Positions 41,701 to 49,921 of a DNA stretch of 64,000 nt are shown piece by piece. How positions within the stretch are numbered: position 1 is the first letter of the stretch; every line of letters starts with the position of its first letter. The position numbers and the translations under genes were made by a program. The DNA is taken from NCBI GenBank assembly GCA_039105265.1, contig JAPFFF010000069.1:1-64000 (forward strand), given 5' to 3'. The DNA comes from Tritrichomonas musculus (lineage: Eukaryota > Parabasalia > Tritrichomonadida > Tritrichomonadidae). A model generated the notes under the pieces. The model saw only the letters and a list, made by a program, of their open reading frames with translations, did not search any database and was not told where the DNA came from.

Positions 41701-41786
41701 GGTGGACATGATGATGGTGGATATTCTGAACGATTCAATTGAAGTTCATTTAATGAATTAGCAATTCCGAGTAAGATAAAAAGCAT
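35790..41786 (-). CDS. Giant Pmp-like (beta-helix) surface protein with three 540-aa tandem repeats
   Basis: 1998 aa. It begins with a short hydrophobic signal (MLFILLGIANSL). The body is three nearly identical 540-residue repeats, each made of two related halves that begin YPPSSCPPPPTDDYFDLSQG and CPLPPLEYEDLSEG. The motifs GGAINIF, GGSIYI, NCTF and CTFTNNRA recur, as in chlamydial polymorphic-membrane-protein repeats and parallel beta-helix folds. A distinct C-terminal set follows (GGAIHMINTG, GGGIFIYN), then a membrane helix (WAAVAASAVIVLIIVAALIV) and a 28-residue cytosolic tail. Trichomonads carry a Pmp-like family implicated in adherence, so a cell-surface role is likely. Few differences separate the repeats, so the expansion is recent. 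The start is ATG 41786, with an initiator-like TCATTA 12 bp upstream. Confidence 0.85.
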   Translation of the reverse strand: MLFILLGIANSLNELQLNRSEYPPSSCPPPPTDDYFDLSQGIIDNYELQTIYGCEIAISSRVRYVNSAIFIYLCTFTKAESSFNGGAINIFIKAATSPAFVSEIYNCTFSECKSKEGGSIYIQNTRNDRSICINKCTFTNNRAESGSGGAIYVDVIYSNITNCTFKDNYATSEGQDIYYMTEERSTSGSSSNPLLIENCEFIRISEESKTSLVHLEWKSACDFSFNYNNIILPKLKESERIYFMDLGGINHDLGTMEATTNYITPSKAYFADPNSYLHDRIGDGFITSPNQPPPEVPAGCPLPPLEYEDLSEGIPNMKNINIYGCQIDISDRVNSDECCLYVHSCQFKDSKSNQKGGSIYILINSNTPTGDNHIENCTFSRNESPEGGSIYIESHESHRFLNIDNCTFKNNVADTKGGSICFYSTYCTINNSIFDNNYANSKGHEIYFEIFEHGDTEYPLLLDNNKFISNEENENQIKTGSIIYLEWRMESDFYFNNNEIRIETKDNNLFLFESNGDVSTGNLSCQNNCLIPSNQYLCKTNLALYNRIRKGFSRFCDPDSEYPPSSCPPPPTDDYFDLSQGIIDNYDLQTIYGCEIAISSRVRYVNSAIFIYLCTFTKVESSFNGGAINIFIKAATSPAFVSEIYNCTFSECKSKEGGSIYIQNTRNDRSICINKCTFTNNRAESGSGGAIYVDVIYSNITNCTFKDNYATSEGQDIYYMTEERSTSGSSSNPLLIENCEFIRISEESKTSLVHLEWKSACDFSFNYNNIILPKLKESERIYFMDLGGINHDLGTMEATTNYITPSKAYFADPNSYLHDRIGDGFITSPNQPPPEVPAGCPLPPLEYEDLSEGIPNMKNINIYGCQIDISDRVNSDECCLYVHSCQFKDSKSNQKGGSIYILINSNTPTGDNHIENCTFSRNESPEGGSIYIESHESHRFLNIDNCTFKNNVADTKGGSICFYSTYCTINNSIFDNNYANSKGHEIYFEIFEHGDTEYPLLLDNNKFISNEENENQIKTGSIIYLEWRMESDFYFNNNEIRIETKDNNLFLFESNGDVSTGNLSCQNNCLIPSNQYLCKTNLALYNRIRKGFSRFCDPDSEYPPSSCPPPPTDDYFDLSQGIIDNYDLQTIYGCEIAISSRVRYVNSAIFIYLCTFTKAESSFNGGAINIFIKAATSPAFVSEIYNCTFSECKSKEGGSIYIQNTRNDRSICINKCTFTNNRAESGSGGAIYVDVIYSNITNCTFKDNYATSEGQDIYYMTEERSTSGSSSNPLLIENCEFIRISEESKTSLVHLEWKSACDFSFNYNNIILPKLKESERIYFMDLGGINHDLGTMEATTNYITPSKAYFADPNSYLHDRIGDGFITSPNQPPPEVPAGCPLPPLEYEDLSEGIPNMKNINIYGCQIDISDRVNSDECCLYVHSCQFKDSKSNQKGGSIYILINSNTPTGDNHIENCTFSRNESPEGGSIYIESHESHRFLNIDNCTFKNNVADTKGGSICFYSTYCTINNSIFDNNYANSKGHEIYFEIFEHGDTEYPLLLDNNKFISNEENENQIKTGSIIYLEWRMESDFYFNNNEIRIETKDNNLFLFESNGDVSTGNLSCQNNCLIPSNQYLCDISKNQALYDRTNSGFSDFCDPQPIIPSDTKDNISCTQENHCETIINNPIFSHVNVIRTEFNGFHHEDNGGAIHMINTGLTVLNGIFTECQSSSGGGGGIFIYNELDIPNRYDLKNLQFINCKAAFGGGIYIYSLSEKIPANIESCNFEGNEVFDNKANTNGLFGGSAICLTIKCKSSILNSKFKRNIGRGGSCKIDNNFDNKPKNNNNVFRSNLLSNKRIRNNDASSSLIISNCNFEMNDESSCSIYYVQGKTKSNKAEVKNCVFSGNLDKNAHYIDGEFNGNDVPNLKIQECRFSSDKKGAVNDKILKMISNNHIYFNKENNNSLMKSSFTTWAAVAASAVIVLIIVAALIVEKKKDSNKQTFDITYIKDDIENNLSN
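36945..41729. repeat. Three in-frame tandem copies of a 1620-bp segment
   Basis: Internal landmarks recur at 1620-bp steps (37142, 38762, 40382), with only scattered base differences, such as 38310 versus 39930. The third copy in protein order diverges at its end near 36945. The period is a multiple of three, so copy-number change keeps the frame. Confidence 0.95.
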
Positions 41787-41797
41787 GTAAAAAATAT

Positions 41798-41803
41798 TAA
41801 TGA
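41798..41803 (-). promoter_or_regulatory. Initiator-like TCATTA before the Pmp-like gene
   Basis: Read on the minus strand, TTTCATTAATATT lies just upstream of ATG 41786 and fits the trichomonad initiator pattern TCA followed by pyrimidine and W. The position, 12 bp before the start codon, is usual for these organisms. The motif is short and could occur by chance. Confidence 0.4.
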
Positions 41804-44800
41804 AATTTTAAGATAAATAGTTTTTTTATTTGAATCTTATTAAATTTTCAGATTATTTTCAATTATTTTCAATTAAAAATTAATTTTTCATTTTCCTATA
41901 GAAAGTTTACTATAATTGAATGATTTATTTTTTACACGAGTTTAGTATTTTTGTATTTAAACCTTTTATTTCTTTTAAAAATGGGGAAAGCATAATACTT
42001 TTAATTTTTGAGTTATTTCAATAAAATTGAAAACATAAAAATTTGTTTAAGTAAATAAAAAAAATTGAATTGAGCAATTCAATTAAAAAGATATTTCTGA
42101 GTATTATCTCAATTTTGAAAAGTTAATATTAATTCAAAATTGAAAATCATTCAGAATTATCTTTCTAATTGAATTGTCTTAATCGATTTCAAATGATCGA
42201 TGAAATTTTTAAAAAAAGTAAAAGAAAAAATGTTTAAAGAATGATTCAGAACTCAAATATTATTTAGTACAACAAGTAAACCCACTTTTTGAGGGAATCT
42301 CAAAAATTAGCCTATGTGAAATAATTTCAAAAAAAAAAAAAAAAATTGAACATTCACTCAATCCACTTTTACTACAAAAAAAATACAGTATTTTTGTAGC
42401 ACTACAAAACTATTCAATTTTGTATTTTGCCTTGTATTATTTGTATTTTGCCTTATTATTATAGCTTATTACTCTACAGAGATATTTTTTTGTTTATTTC
42501 CACAATGTTAATTTTTTTAAATTATTTTTATCATTGATATTAAAAATATTAAAATCATCACTTAAAAATCATTTTTTAAAAAAAACAATCAAATAAAATT
42601 ACAGATAAATTTTATATCAAAAAGTTAAAAATTAAATTTTAAATCATTGAAATTTGAATTGATATTATTTATATGATACTTTAAAAAGTTAAATTTTTAA
42701 TGTTTATTTTTTTCAATTTTTTTCATGAATGAAAACTTTTTTCCTCCTCATTTTGCATTTCAAAAATCAAAAAATATGATTTTTATTTTATATATAATGT
42801 ATATTATAATATATTTTATATTTAATAAAAAATGAATTATAATTGATTATTTTTATTAAATAATAATTGGCAAAAAAAACATTTTTTTGACATGATTATG
42901 TTTTAGCTACGATATATTTAGTAATTTTGAAATTAAACAAGAAAAACATGGTTTTAACAAAAATTAACAACTTATAAATTTTTTTTTTGTACGTTAATTT
43001 ATCTTTTATCGATTTAATGATATCTTTTTTATAATTTCCTTTCAACTCTGGTTTGATTTAATATACGAAAAATGTTTCATGAATGATACTCTGCTTATAA
43101 ACGATTTTGAACAAGTTGAACAAAAAGTTAACAAAATATATTTAGATATTATGATGAGTAGACTGACCTATTTAAAATCTCAAAGACTAGGCTTGTTTAT
43201 ATGGTTAACATTTGGATTAACACAGAATGGCATGCAAATCCACTTGTGAACATCCAAATTGAGCGTTTGTAGTTTTTAGCAAAAGTGGATTGATTTCTTC
43301 AGATTTAAAAAGAAATTTTCATTATTTTTTTATTTATATTGTCTAAAAAATATAATTAATTTTAATAGGTAGAAATATGATAGATTTCTTAATGGAACTT
43401 TTTCGAAAAATTTTTATTCAATTTTGTAATTGTCTATGTATTGACCTTTTATTCAAAAAAACGGTTAAACAATATTGTTTTTTAAAAGGGTTCGACCTTT
43501 GGCGGTTATCAAATTCTAAAATTATAAAAAATTATTAATAAATAATATTGGCATTATCAATAACATGATGCAATTTTAAATATGAAGCCGATTCTATTAG
43601 CCAAAATAGAGATATTTCACTAAAAAAAATAAAAACAGAAAAAGTTTAACTTTTGAAAGGGGAAATTATTTTTGAGTTCTTATCTAATTTCCACCATTCA
43701 AAGAGATTTTGGAAATTTGTAAATATCCAAATATATAAATATTTTGTAACATTTATGTCATATATTCTTTTTTTATAATTTTATTTACATCTTTTAAATT
43801 AATTAAAAAGTAATTAATTAAATATCAAGTAAGATAAATTTATTTATGAAAAATAAAATTGAATTAATACGTTATTATAATTATTTCTCAATTGTGATAT
43901 ACATATAAACTGAGTAAAAATGTAAATTAATATTTTATAATAATATATATATAATTTATATTATATATAATAAATATATTATCATTAATATGATGATATA
44001 ACTAATATATTATCCAAATAATAAGTATTTGTTAATAAATATAATATTTTTTCAAAATTCTGATATTATCAAAATAATTTTTTCAAAAACTAGCATTTAA
44101 TTCAATTATTAATTCAAAATTTTTATTTATAAAAAACAATAATTTCTTGAATATCAATAATATAATTTGTTAAAAATTATTATTATATTTCAAGTTATAT
44201 ATAAATAATGTAAATAATAAATCATTTAAGAAAAATCCTCAAATATCATAATAAAAACACTTATTTTAATGATTTATGGAATAAATAACAAATTTTTTGT
44301 TTTTTAAGATATATTAAATGAATATAGGTTTTATCAGATATTGATTTAAGAATTTATTAAATAGAAAGAATATTTAATTTTTAAGATATTATTATTTTTC
44401 AATCAAAAAAAAATTGAGAGAGTCGACCCCTTTTTGTTTTTTATACATATCTAAAATATAGGTAGAGGCAAAGGGGATCCGAAATCGGCGGTTATGGAAA
44501 ATCGAATTCTTCAATATAACTTATATTAATAAGAATACTATTTAATATTTAATAAAATTTATTTGGTAAAAACATAATCGAATGTAGGGGTTTTGAGATA
44601 TAAAAATCTTAAGAAAAAGTTTCTCATTTGAAAGCTTATTCGGTTGTATCAATTCAAATCTTCTTCGCAAATTGAGAGGCTCTCTGCGAAAATACATTTA
44701 TCTTTTTTAATTTTTAAAAAAACTGATTTTGGAACATTTTTATAAATATAATTATATATATATTAAGTTATATCTTAAAATTAAAAAATAAATATGAAAA

Positions 44801-45487
44801 TTAATTAAAATATTCATACAGTAAAAGGTGCGAGAACTAAATATACAAAAAATAACCGTTTTTTAATTTTTCAAATATCTCATAATATTTTAAATATTTT
44901 ATACTATTTAAAATAAATATAATATATATTTATTGTAAAATAATTAAAAAATAATATTTTATTTCTTGAACCTCATTATAGAGACTGAAAAATGCATATC
45001 TATTTTGGGGAACAAAAAGCTATATAATTCATTAAATAATTGTTATTTTTGTTTGATAGATGCTTATTAATGTTTTTAATTATATCAGAAATCTTTATAA
45101 ATGATAAAAATAATATTTTATATTAATTTAGCTGAGATATATTATAAACACAATCAAAAAACTAATATTTTTAAAATATCTCAACTTTTTTTTGTTTCTA
45201 TGGGGATAACTACTTATAATTTTACTGCATTTTTTATTTGTATTATTATATTTTTAAATGAAATGAAATGGCTCGGGAGACGCCATTTTAGTTTTTTTAA
45301 ATCAAATTCGTCGAAGTAGGATTTATTCCTCTCAATTGCATTCAATTTTCAAAATTTAATAAAAAAGTATAGATATTTGATATTTCAAGTTGAAAAGAAC
45401 ATATAGTAATTATACATATTATTTGATACATGATATATTATGCAAAAAAATCATTTTCGTTGAGTTTTGGATGAGTCAGTCGAAATA
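41804..45487. other. Long gene-free AT-rich region
   Basis: About 3.7 kb without a supportable gene. Present are long A and T runs, a degenerate member of the ACTTTTTGAG hairpin family at 42283-42310, a small hairpin CTACAAAAA/TTTTTGTAG near 42371-42398, and a slightly GC-richer patch at 44420-44500. Short open frames such as 45101-45319 lack any recognisable content. It ends at the Maverick junction. Confidence 0.6.
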
Positions 45488-45573
45488 TTAAAATCAACAT
45501 ATCTTTATTAAATTTTATAACGGAAAAAATTCTGATTCTGTTAAAATCAACATATCTTTTTTCCGTCATATCA
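45488..45573. other. Patchwork breakpoint at the left edge of Maverick fragment 1 (templated-insertion-like)
   Basis: A 19-bp segment at 45488-45506 is repeated at 45541-45559. Between them, 45520-45540 is the exact reverse complement of 49708-49728, inside the fibre-like gene. Then 45557-45573 repeats TTTTTTCCGTCATATCA of the same gene (near 49720-49736) in direct orientation. Just after this the truncated polymerase frame begins. Short copied pieces in both orientations at a breakpoint are the mark of template switching during end joining. Confidence 0.75.
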
Positions 45574-45619
45574 CGCAAAAGAAATAGACGAAAAGTTCAA
45601 AGATGATAAAAACCGCTTC

Positions 45620-47863
45620 ATGATCAAAGGCATCAAAGGCGAAAAGATTTTTTATTCAGAAAATGGCACTCTTCCAATGATGATATTCAGAAAAATGTTT
45701 GAGCTCAATATGTTCAGAGAGATAAGAAGCTGCGAATTATCCATATTGAATACAACCGAATACGATGGATTGAATGATTACATTGATCTTGATTATAATG
45801 AAGAATTATGCACAAAAATAATAGACTCGAATAAAGATAAGAAGAAAGAGAAAGATTGGTCTAGAGTATATTATTCAGATTTTGAAACAGACACTACTGT
45901 ATCTCCTCATCGTCCTTATTTGAATTGCACAGTGTATCGTGAAGGCCAAAATATTCACAAAATAAGCTTTGAAGGTGAAAACATTGATCGTCAGTTTCTC
46001 AATTATCTATACAATAATTCACTAACTTATTTTCATAATTTAAAGTACGATGGTTGCTTTTTCATCAATACTCCTGGATGGAAAACACAAATAACTGAAA
46101 GAACAGGCACAGTTTTGCAAGTCATTATGCTCAAGTATGCTTCAAATGGTAAATTAGTGAAAAAGCTTACGTTTCGCAATTCCTATTCAATTATTCCATC
46201 GGCTCTCAGGAATTTTGCATCTATGTTTAATTTAGATGTGCATAAAGAGGTTATGGCATACAAAATATACACTGAAGAAAACATTCAAAAAGCTGTTCTG
46301 CCAATCAATGAATTCTATGAGCAGTATAGAAAAGAGAACGATGGCAAAGATGAAAGCAAACAAATCCTAGAAAATGCCAAAATAAGTGAAGCATACAATG
46401 AAAAAAATGATTCAATTAATATTATGAAATATGCCAAGTTCTATTGTTTTAAGGATTGTATCGTTCTTATGAAAGGGCTTGAAAAATTTGATAAAGATTT
46501 GAAAGAAGTATTCAAACAAACAGGTACAGAAATGTTAGGTGTTAATAACTTTATTTCAATCTCATCTATCGGTTATCATTTCGCCAATAAATATGGATGC
46601 TTTGACGGTTGTTATCAATTAAGTGGCAAACCGCAAAACTTTATTCAAAGATGTGTAAGCGGAGGAAGAACAATGACAGCATCAAATCAAAAGCAATATA
46701 TAGAAGGAAGAATACAAGATTTTGATGCAGTTAGCCTTTATCCTTCAGCTATGTATGTAATGGATGGTGTTGCTAAAGGAAAACCGAAAATTTTGCCTCA
46801 AAATATAGACCATGATCAATTGATGAAATATGACACTTTTTTTATTGAAATCAATATTAATGAAATCAAGTGCAAATCCGATAAGCCATATAAATTCGGG
46901 CAAGTCTTTAGACGAAATGATAAGGGCTCAAAAATATTTGACAATGACCCTGTTAGCAATTTTTATATTGACAAGATTGCACTAATGGATTTAATAGAGT
47001 TCTATGATATCAAATACGAAATCATTCGTGGTTACTATTTTGATGAAGGATTTAATAAGAAGATAAATGAGTTCATTCTTGGATTATTTAATTTAAGACT
47101 CAAATATAAGAAAGAGAAGAATCCACTTCAGTCAACGATCAAATTGCTATTGAATTCAATCTATGGCAAATCAATATTGAAAGCGATGAAAACCGAAACA
47201 AAAAGTGTACCCAGAGATGAGCTAATGAAATACATTTGGCGCAATTATAACTTTATCACAGAAATCTATGATGAACCGACAATTGATAGATGCTATGTGA
47301 AAAAGTTGAAGCCGATCAATGATCATTTCAATCTCCCACAATTTGGTGCTAGCGTTCTTTCATGGTCAAAACATTTGATGAATCGTGTTATGGCTAGTGC
47401 AGAACAAAAAGGGATTGAAATATTCTATCAAGATACCGATAGCATGCACCTAAATGAAGATGATGTGAAAAAAGTGGCAGAGATCTTTAAGGAGAAATAT
47501 AATGCTGAATTAATAGGTGAAAACATGTGTCAATTTCATAATGATTTTGACGGTTTTGAGGGTGCAGTAGGCCAAATACATTCACGAAAACTGATCGCAT
47601 TAGGCAAGAAAAGTTATTTAGATATCTTAGTCGATGAAGAAGGAAAAGAAGGATATCATATAAGACTCAAGGGAATTCCTCATCAAGTGATCATTAATAA
47701 ATGTAAACGAATGGGCATCACAATTGAAGAACTCTATGAAAAATTGTATGCTGGGGCCAAAATGGAGTTCAATTTATTAGATGGCACAAATGCATTCAGA
47801 AAAACTCAAACTTTTCAGCAGACTAATCTCAAAAAGTTTAGCAGGACCCTTAAATTCATTTAG
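45620..47863 (+). CDS. Maverick/Polinton protein-primed DNA polymerase B, 5'-truncated (fragment 1)
   Basis: 747 aa from ATG 45620, with in-frame coding sequence back to about 45574. Exonuclease motifs: YSDFETD (85-91), YFHNLKYDG (137-145), YCFKDC (275-280). Polymerase motifs: DFDAVSLYPSAM (367-378), LNSIYGKS (511-518), YQDTDS (603-608). All catalytic aspartates are present. Compared with the second polymerase (51340-54912) it lacks about 430 N-terminal residues, including the OTU-like region. The frame meets the junction at a point matching GQAKADSF of that protein. The two enzymes are well diverged, so they come from different Maverick families. It overlaps the tail of the convergent capsid-like gene by 8 bp. 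Probably not functional in replication without its N-terminal part. Confidence 0.9.
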   Translation: MIKGIKGEKIFYSENGTLPMMIFRKMFELNMFREIRSCELSILNTTEYDGLNDYIDLDYNEELCTKIIDSNKDKKKEKDWSRVYYSDFETDTTVSPHRPYLNCTVYREGQNIHKISFEGENIDRQFLNYLYNNSLTYFHNLKYDGCFFINTPGWKTQITERTGTVLQVIMLKYASNGKLVKKLTFRNSYSIIPSALRNFASMFNLDVHKEVMAYKIYTEENIQKAVLPINEFYEQYRKENDGKDESKQILENAKISEAYNEKNDSINIMKYAKFYCFKDCIVLMKGLEKFDKDLKEVFKQTGTEMLGVNNFISISSIGYHFANKYGCFDGCYQLSGKPQNFIQRCVSGGRTMTASNQKQYIEGRIQDFDAVSLYPSAMYVMDGVAKGKPKILPQNIDHDQLMKYDTFFIEININEIKCKSDKPYKFGQVFRRNDKGSKIFDNDPVSNFYIDKIALMDLIEFYDIKYEIIRGYYFDEGFNKKINEFILGLFNLRLKYKKEKNPLQSTIKLLLNSIYGKSILKAMKTETKSVPRDELMKYIWRNYNFITEIYDEPTIDRCYVKKLKPINDHFNLPQFGASVLSWSKHLMNRVMASAEQKGIEIFYQDTDSMHLNEDDVKKVAEIFKEKYNAELIGENMCQFHNDFDGFEGAVGQIHSRKLIALGKKSYLDILVDEEGKEGYHIRLKGIPHQVIINKCKRMGITIEELYEKLYAGAKMEFNLLDGTNAFRKTQTFQQTNLKKFSRTLKFI

Positions 47864-48593
47864 TTAACACATCCTTAACGTCTGCATCTTTAGCTGGCTT
47901 TACTTTAATTGAAACAAACAAAGGACTTTTTAAAGCGATAGGCTGAAATTGGAAATCAACTAAACTTAATTCTAAATATTTTAAACTATCTGTGTTTGTT
48001 TTTATTTTTATTGGTTTTCCTTCTTTCTCAAAGTCATAAATCAGTGGCTTGCCGTCTATAGCCATTGTGTTTATATTTCCTATAACTGAAGGAGTATACT
48101 CTTGATCTCCAATAGCTGAATACATCGGATTACCTTGTAAAGAGACTAAATAAAGTTTTGTATGAGTTATGATCGGCAAATCTGGCACAATAAAGGGTTC
48201 TTTAGGATCAATTGTCAAAGGCAACGGAGTGTTATATAATCCAGTCAATAATGCTGCTCTGTGAGATATTGTTGTAATTGTTGTTTTCAAACTTGCTGTT
48301 ATCTTAAATGTTCGTTTATTTTTATCATATTCCCATGCTAATTCACTTTTCTGACTAAAAATTTGTTCAAGTTGTTTGATAGAATAATGATAGGACTCAG
48401 AAAATTCAATAGTATGAACGGTTTTGCCAACTTGATATTTCATATAATCATCTTTTGTGCTTAATAATATGTTTGAATTAGTGTTTATAGAAGACACATA
48501 ATATTTTACATAGCTGCATTTCCAAGGTATATTCATCGTCAAAGACACAGTATGATATTTTTGTGAATCACGGCTTTGCATAGAAATTAACAT
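47856..48593 (-). CDS. Putative Maverick penton-like (minor capsid) protein
   Basis: 245 aa, beta-rich, without signal or membrane segments. The N-terminal pattern (LISMQSRDSQKYHTVSLTMN, FSESYHYSIKQLEQIF, then a hydrophobic RAALLTGLY) recalls the single-jelly-roll minor capsid proteins of Polintons and virophages, where a GsYsIeeLN-like turn precedes a short helix and an LLGF-like segment. The gene lies between polymerase and a possible fibre gene, as expected for a virion module. It is convergent with the polymerase (8-bp overlap) and divergent from the fibre-like gene (16 bp between start codons), so a tiny bidirectional promoter must serve both. The assignment rests on pattern only. Confidence 0.5.
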   Translation of the reverse strand: MLISMQSRDSQKYHTVSLTMNIPWKCSYVKYYVSSINTNSNILLSTKDDYMKYQVGKTVHTIEFSESYHYSIKQLEQIFSQKSELAWEYDKNKRTFKITASLKTTITTISHRAALLTGLYNTPLPLTIDPKEPFIVPDLPIITHTKLYLVSLQGNPMYSAIGDQEYTPSVIGNINTMAIDGKPLIYDFEKEGKPIKIKTNTDSLKYLELSLVDFQFQPIALKSPLFVSIKVKPAKDADVKDVLTK

Positions 48594-48609
48594 TTATTTA
48601 TTATTAAAT

Positions 48610-49902
48610 ATGTCGATTGGTTTATTCTCAATTCAATCAAGTGAGGCTGAGACATTAAAATCAAATGGAATAGAAATCAAAGTCGGAGAAGATGAGAATG
48701 GAAATAAAATTGTTCAAATAGAAGATGAAGATGGTTCTTCAGTTTTCTTCAATAACATTTATAATAAAACAGAGATAGATGCTTATATAACCGCAGGTGC
48801 AGGTATAAAACCAGGAGATATAAAAAACTTATATAAGGTCAATATTTATCCAACAGGACAAATCAAGGTGAATGGCAAATTGACCAATGCTTTCACCTTA
48901 GAACAGCTTTATAAATGTTTGAATGATAATTCAGATGCTATTCAAAACTCTCTAAATCAATTGAAAATAGACGCAACTTTTGATGTAAACCGTGAAATTT
49001 CAGACTTAACATTGAAAGGATTAGATTTTGATCTAAAGAATAAACATTATATCTCAACAGAAAACAATTCAATAAAGACATATAATCAATTAATAAGAGT
49101 ACTCAATCAGTTTATTAAACATTCAAAGGCTATGACGGTTATCAGTCCAGATAATAAACTATTGAAAATGCTCCCCCTTAAAAAAGAGGATGGTGCTCAA
49201 CTTTTGGATTATTGGGAGGATAAACGATGCTACTATGAAAAAGAAAAAGTAACCACAATTAATGAGATTATTGAATCATTGAATATCACTCTTGAAAATT
49301 TATATAATTGGATGAAAACATTCAATAATTTGAAAGATTTCGGTTTTGACAGTTCATCAAATATTAAACCAGATGGAAAAGCAAAAGTGATAACGTATGT
49401 AGAAACCGAAAAAGAATCAGAACCATGGTATGGATCATTTTTGACCAAAAATAGAATGAAAACTAAAGAAGAACCTATCACAAATTTTGACCAAATGGTC
49501 AATGCAATCAATACAAACACAGAAACAATATCTCAAATGCATGAAGATATTATGGAAGGCTTAAATAATCAAGAAGTGACAGTATATAATGAAGCCAAAG
49601 ATGAAATAGAGACAAAAACTTTAAAAACAAAAACAGTGAACGATAAAGGTGAAATTGAATATGATAATATAGCCAATGTTTTTGAAAAATTGAAGAAGGC
49701 CGATAAACAGAATCAGAATTTTTTCCGTCATATCATGGAGAATTTTAATAAAACTGCTTTGAAAAATATATATAATAATTTTAAACAGACTGTGTTTGGT
49801 AAAGATGGAGAAACATATCAGAAGACATATATAGCACATTTTGATGAGGATTTCGAAAATTTATACTCTTTATTAAATTCAAAATTCAGATATTGTGTTT
49901 GA
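48610..49902 (+). CDS. Maverick protein with fibre-like N-terminal pattern, 3' end cut at a breakpoint
   Basis: 430 aa. Near residues 46-66 it reads FFNNIYNKTEIDAYITAGAG, a pattern (YNKTEID) common in phage and virus fibre-type trimeric proteins. The rest is helical and polar, with no recognised domain. The last residues (FRYCV) are contributed by a 33-bp segment that also lies, in the same plus-strand orientation, inside the second polymerase gene, so the natural C-terminus is missing. Short pieces of this gene (near 49708-49736) are copied at the left junction of fragment 1. A virion structural role is plausible but unproven. Confidence 0.6.
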   Translation: MSIGLFSIQSSEAETLKSNGIEIKVGEDENGNKIVQIEDEDGSSVFFNNIYNKTEIDAYITAGAGIKPGDIKNLYKVNIYPTGQIKVNGKLTNAFTLEQLYKCLNDNSDAIQNSLNQLKIDATFDVNREISDLTLKGLDFDLKNKHYISTENNSIKTYNQLIRVLNQFIKHSKAMTVISPDNKLLKMLPLKKEDGAQLLDYWEDKRCYYEKEKVTTINEIIESLNITLENLYNWMKTFNNLKDFGFDSSSNIKPDGKAKVITYVETEKESEPWYGSFLTKNRMKTKEEPITNFDQMVNAINTNTETISQMHEDIMEGLNNQEVTVYNEAKDEIETKTLKTKTVNDKGEIEYDNIANVFEKLKKADKQNQNFFRHIMENFNKTALKNIYNNFKQTVFGKDGETYQKTYIAHFDEDFENLYSLLNSKFRYCV

Positions 49903-49921
49903 CTAAGTAATGAAAGAATGA
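49889..49921. repeat. 33-bp exact duplicate marking the joint between two Maverick fragments
   Basis: This segment is identical to 54046-54078, where it is antisense sequence within the second polymerase gene. Here it closes the fibre-like gene and supplies the ATG of the integrase ORF. It belongs to neither coding context, so it marks a rearrangement joint. Confidence 0.9.

Noticed and set aside
42371-42398. Small hairpin CTACAAAAA/TTTTTGTAG as an RNA gene
   Set aside because: Too short and AT-rich to support beyond chance.
45101-45319. 72-codon ORF in the long gene-free region
   Set aside because: AT-driven open frame without motif, family or start context.
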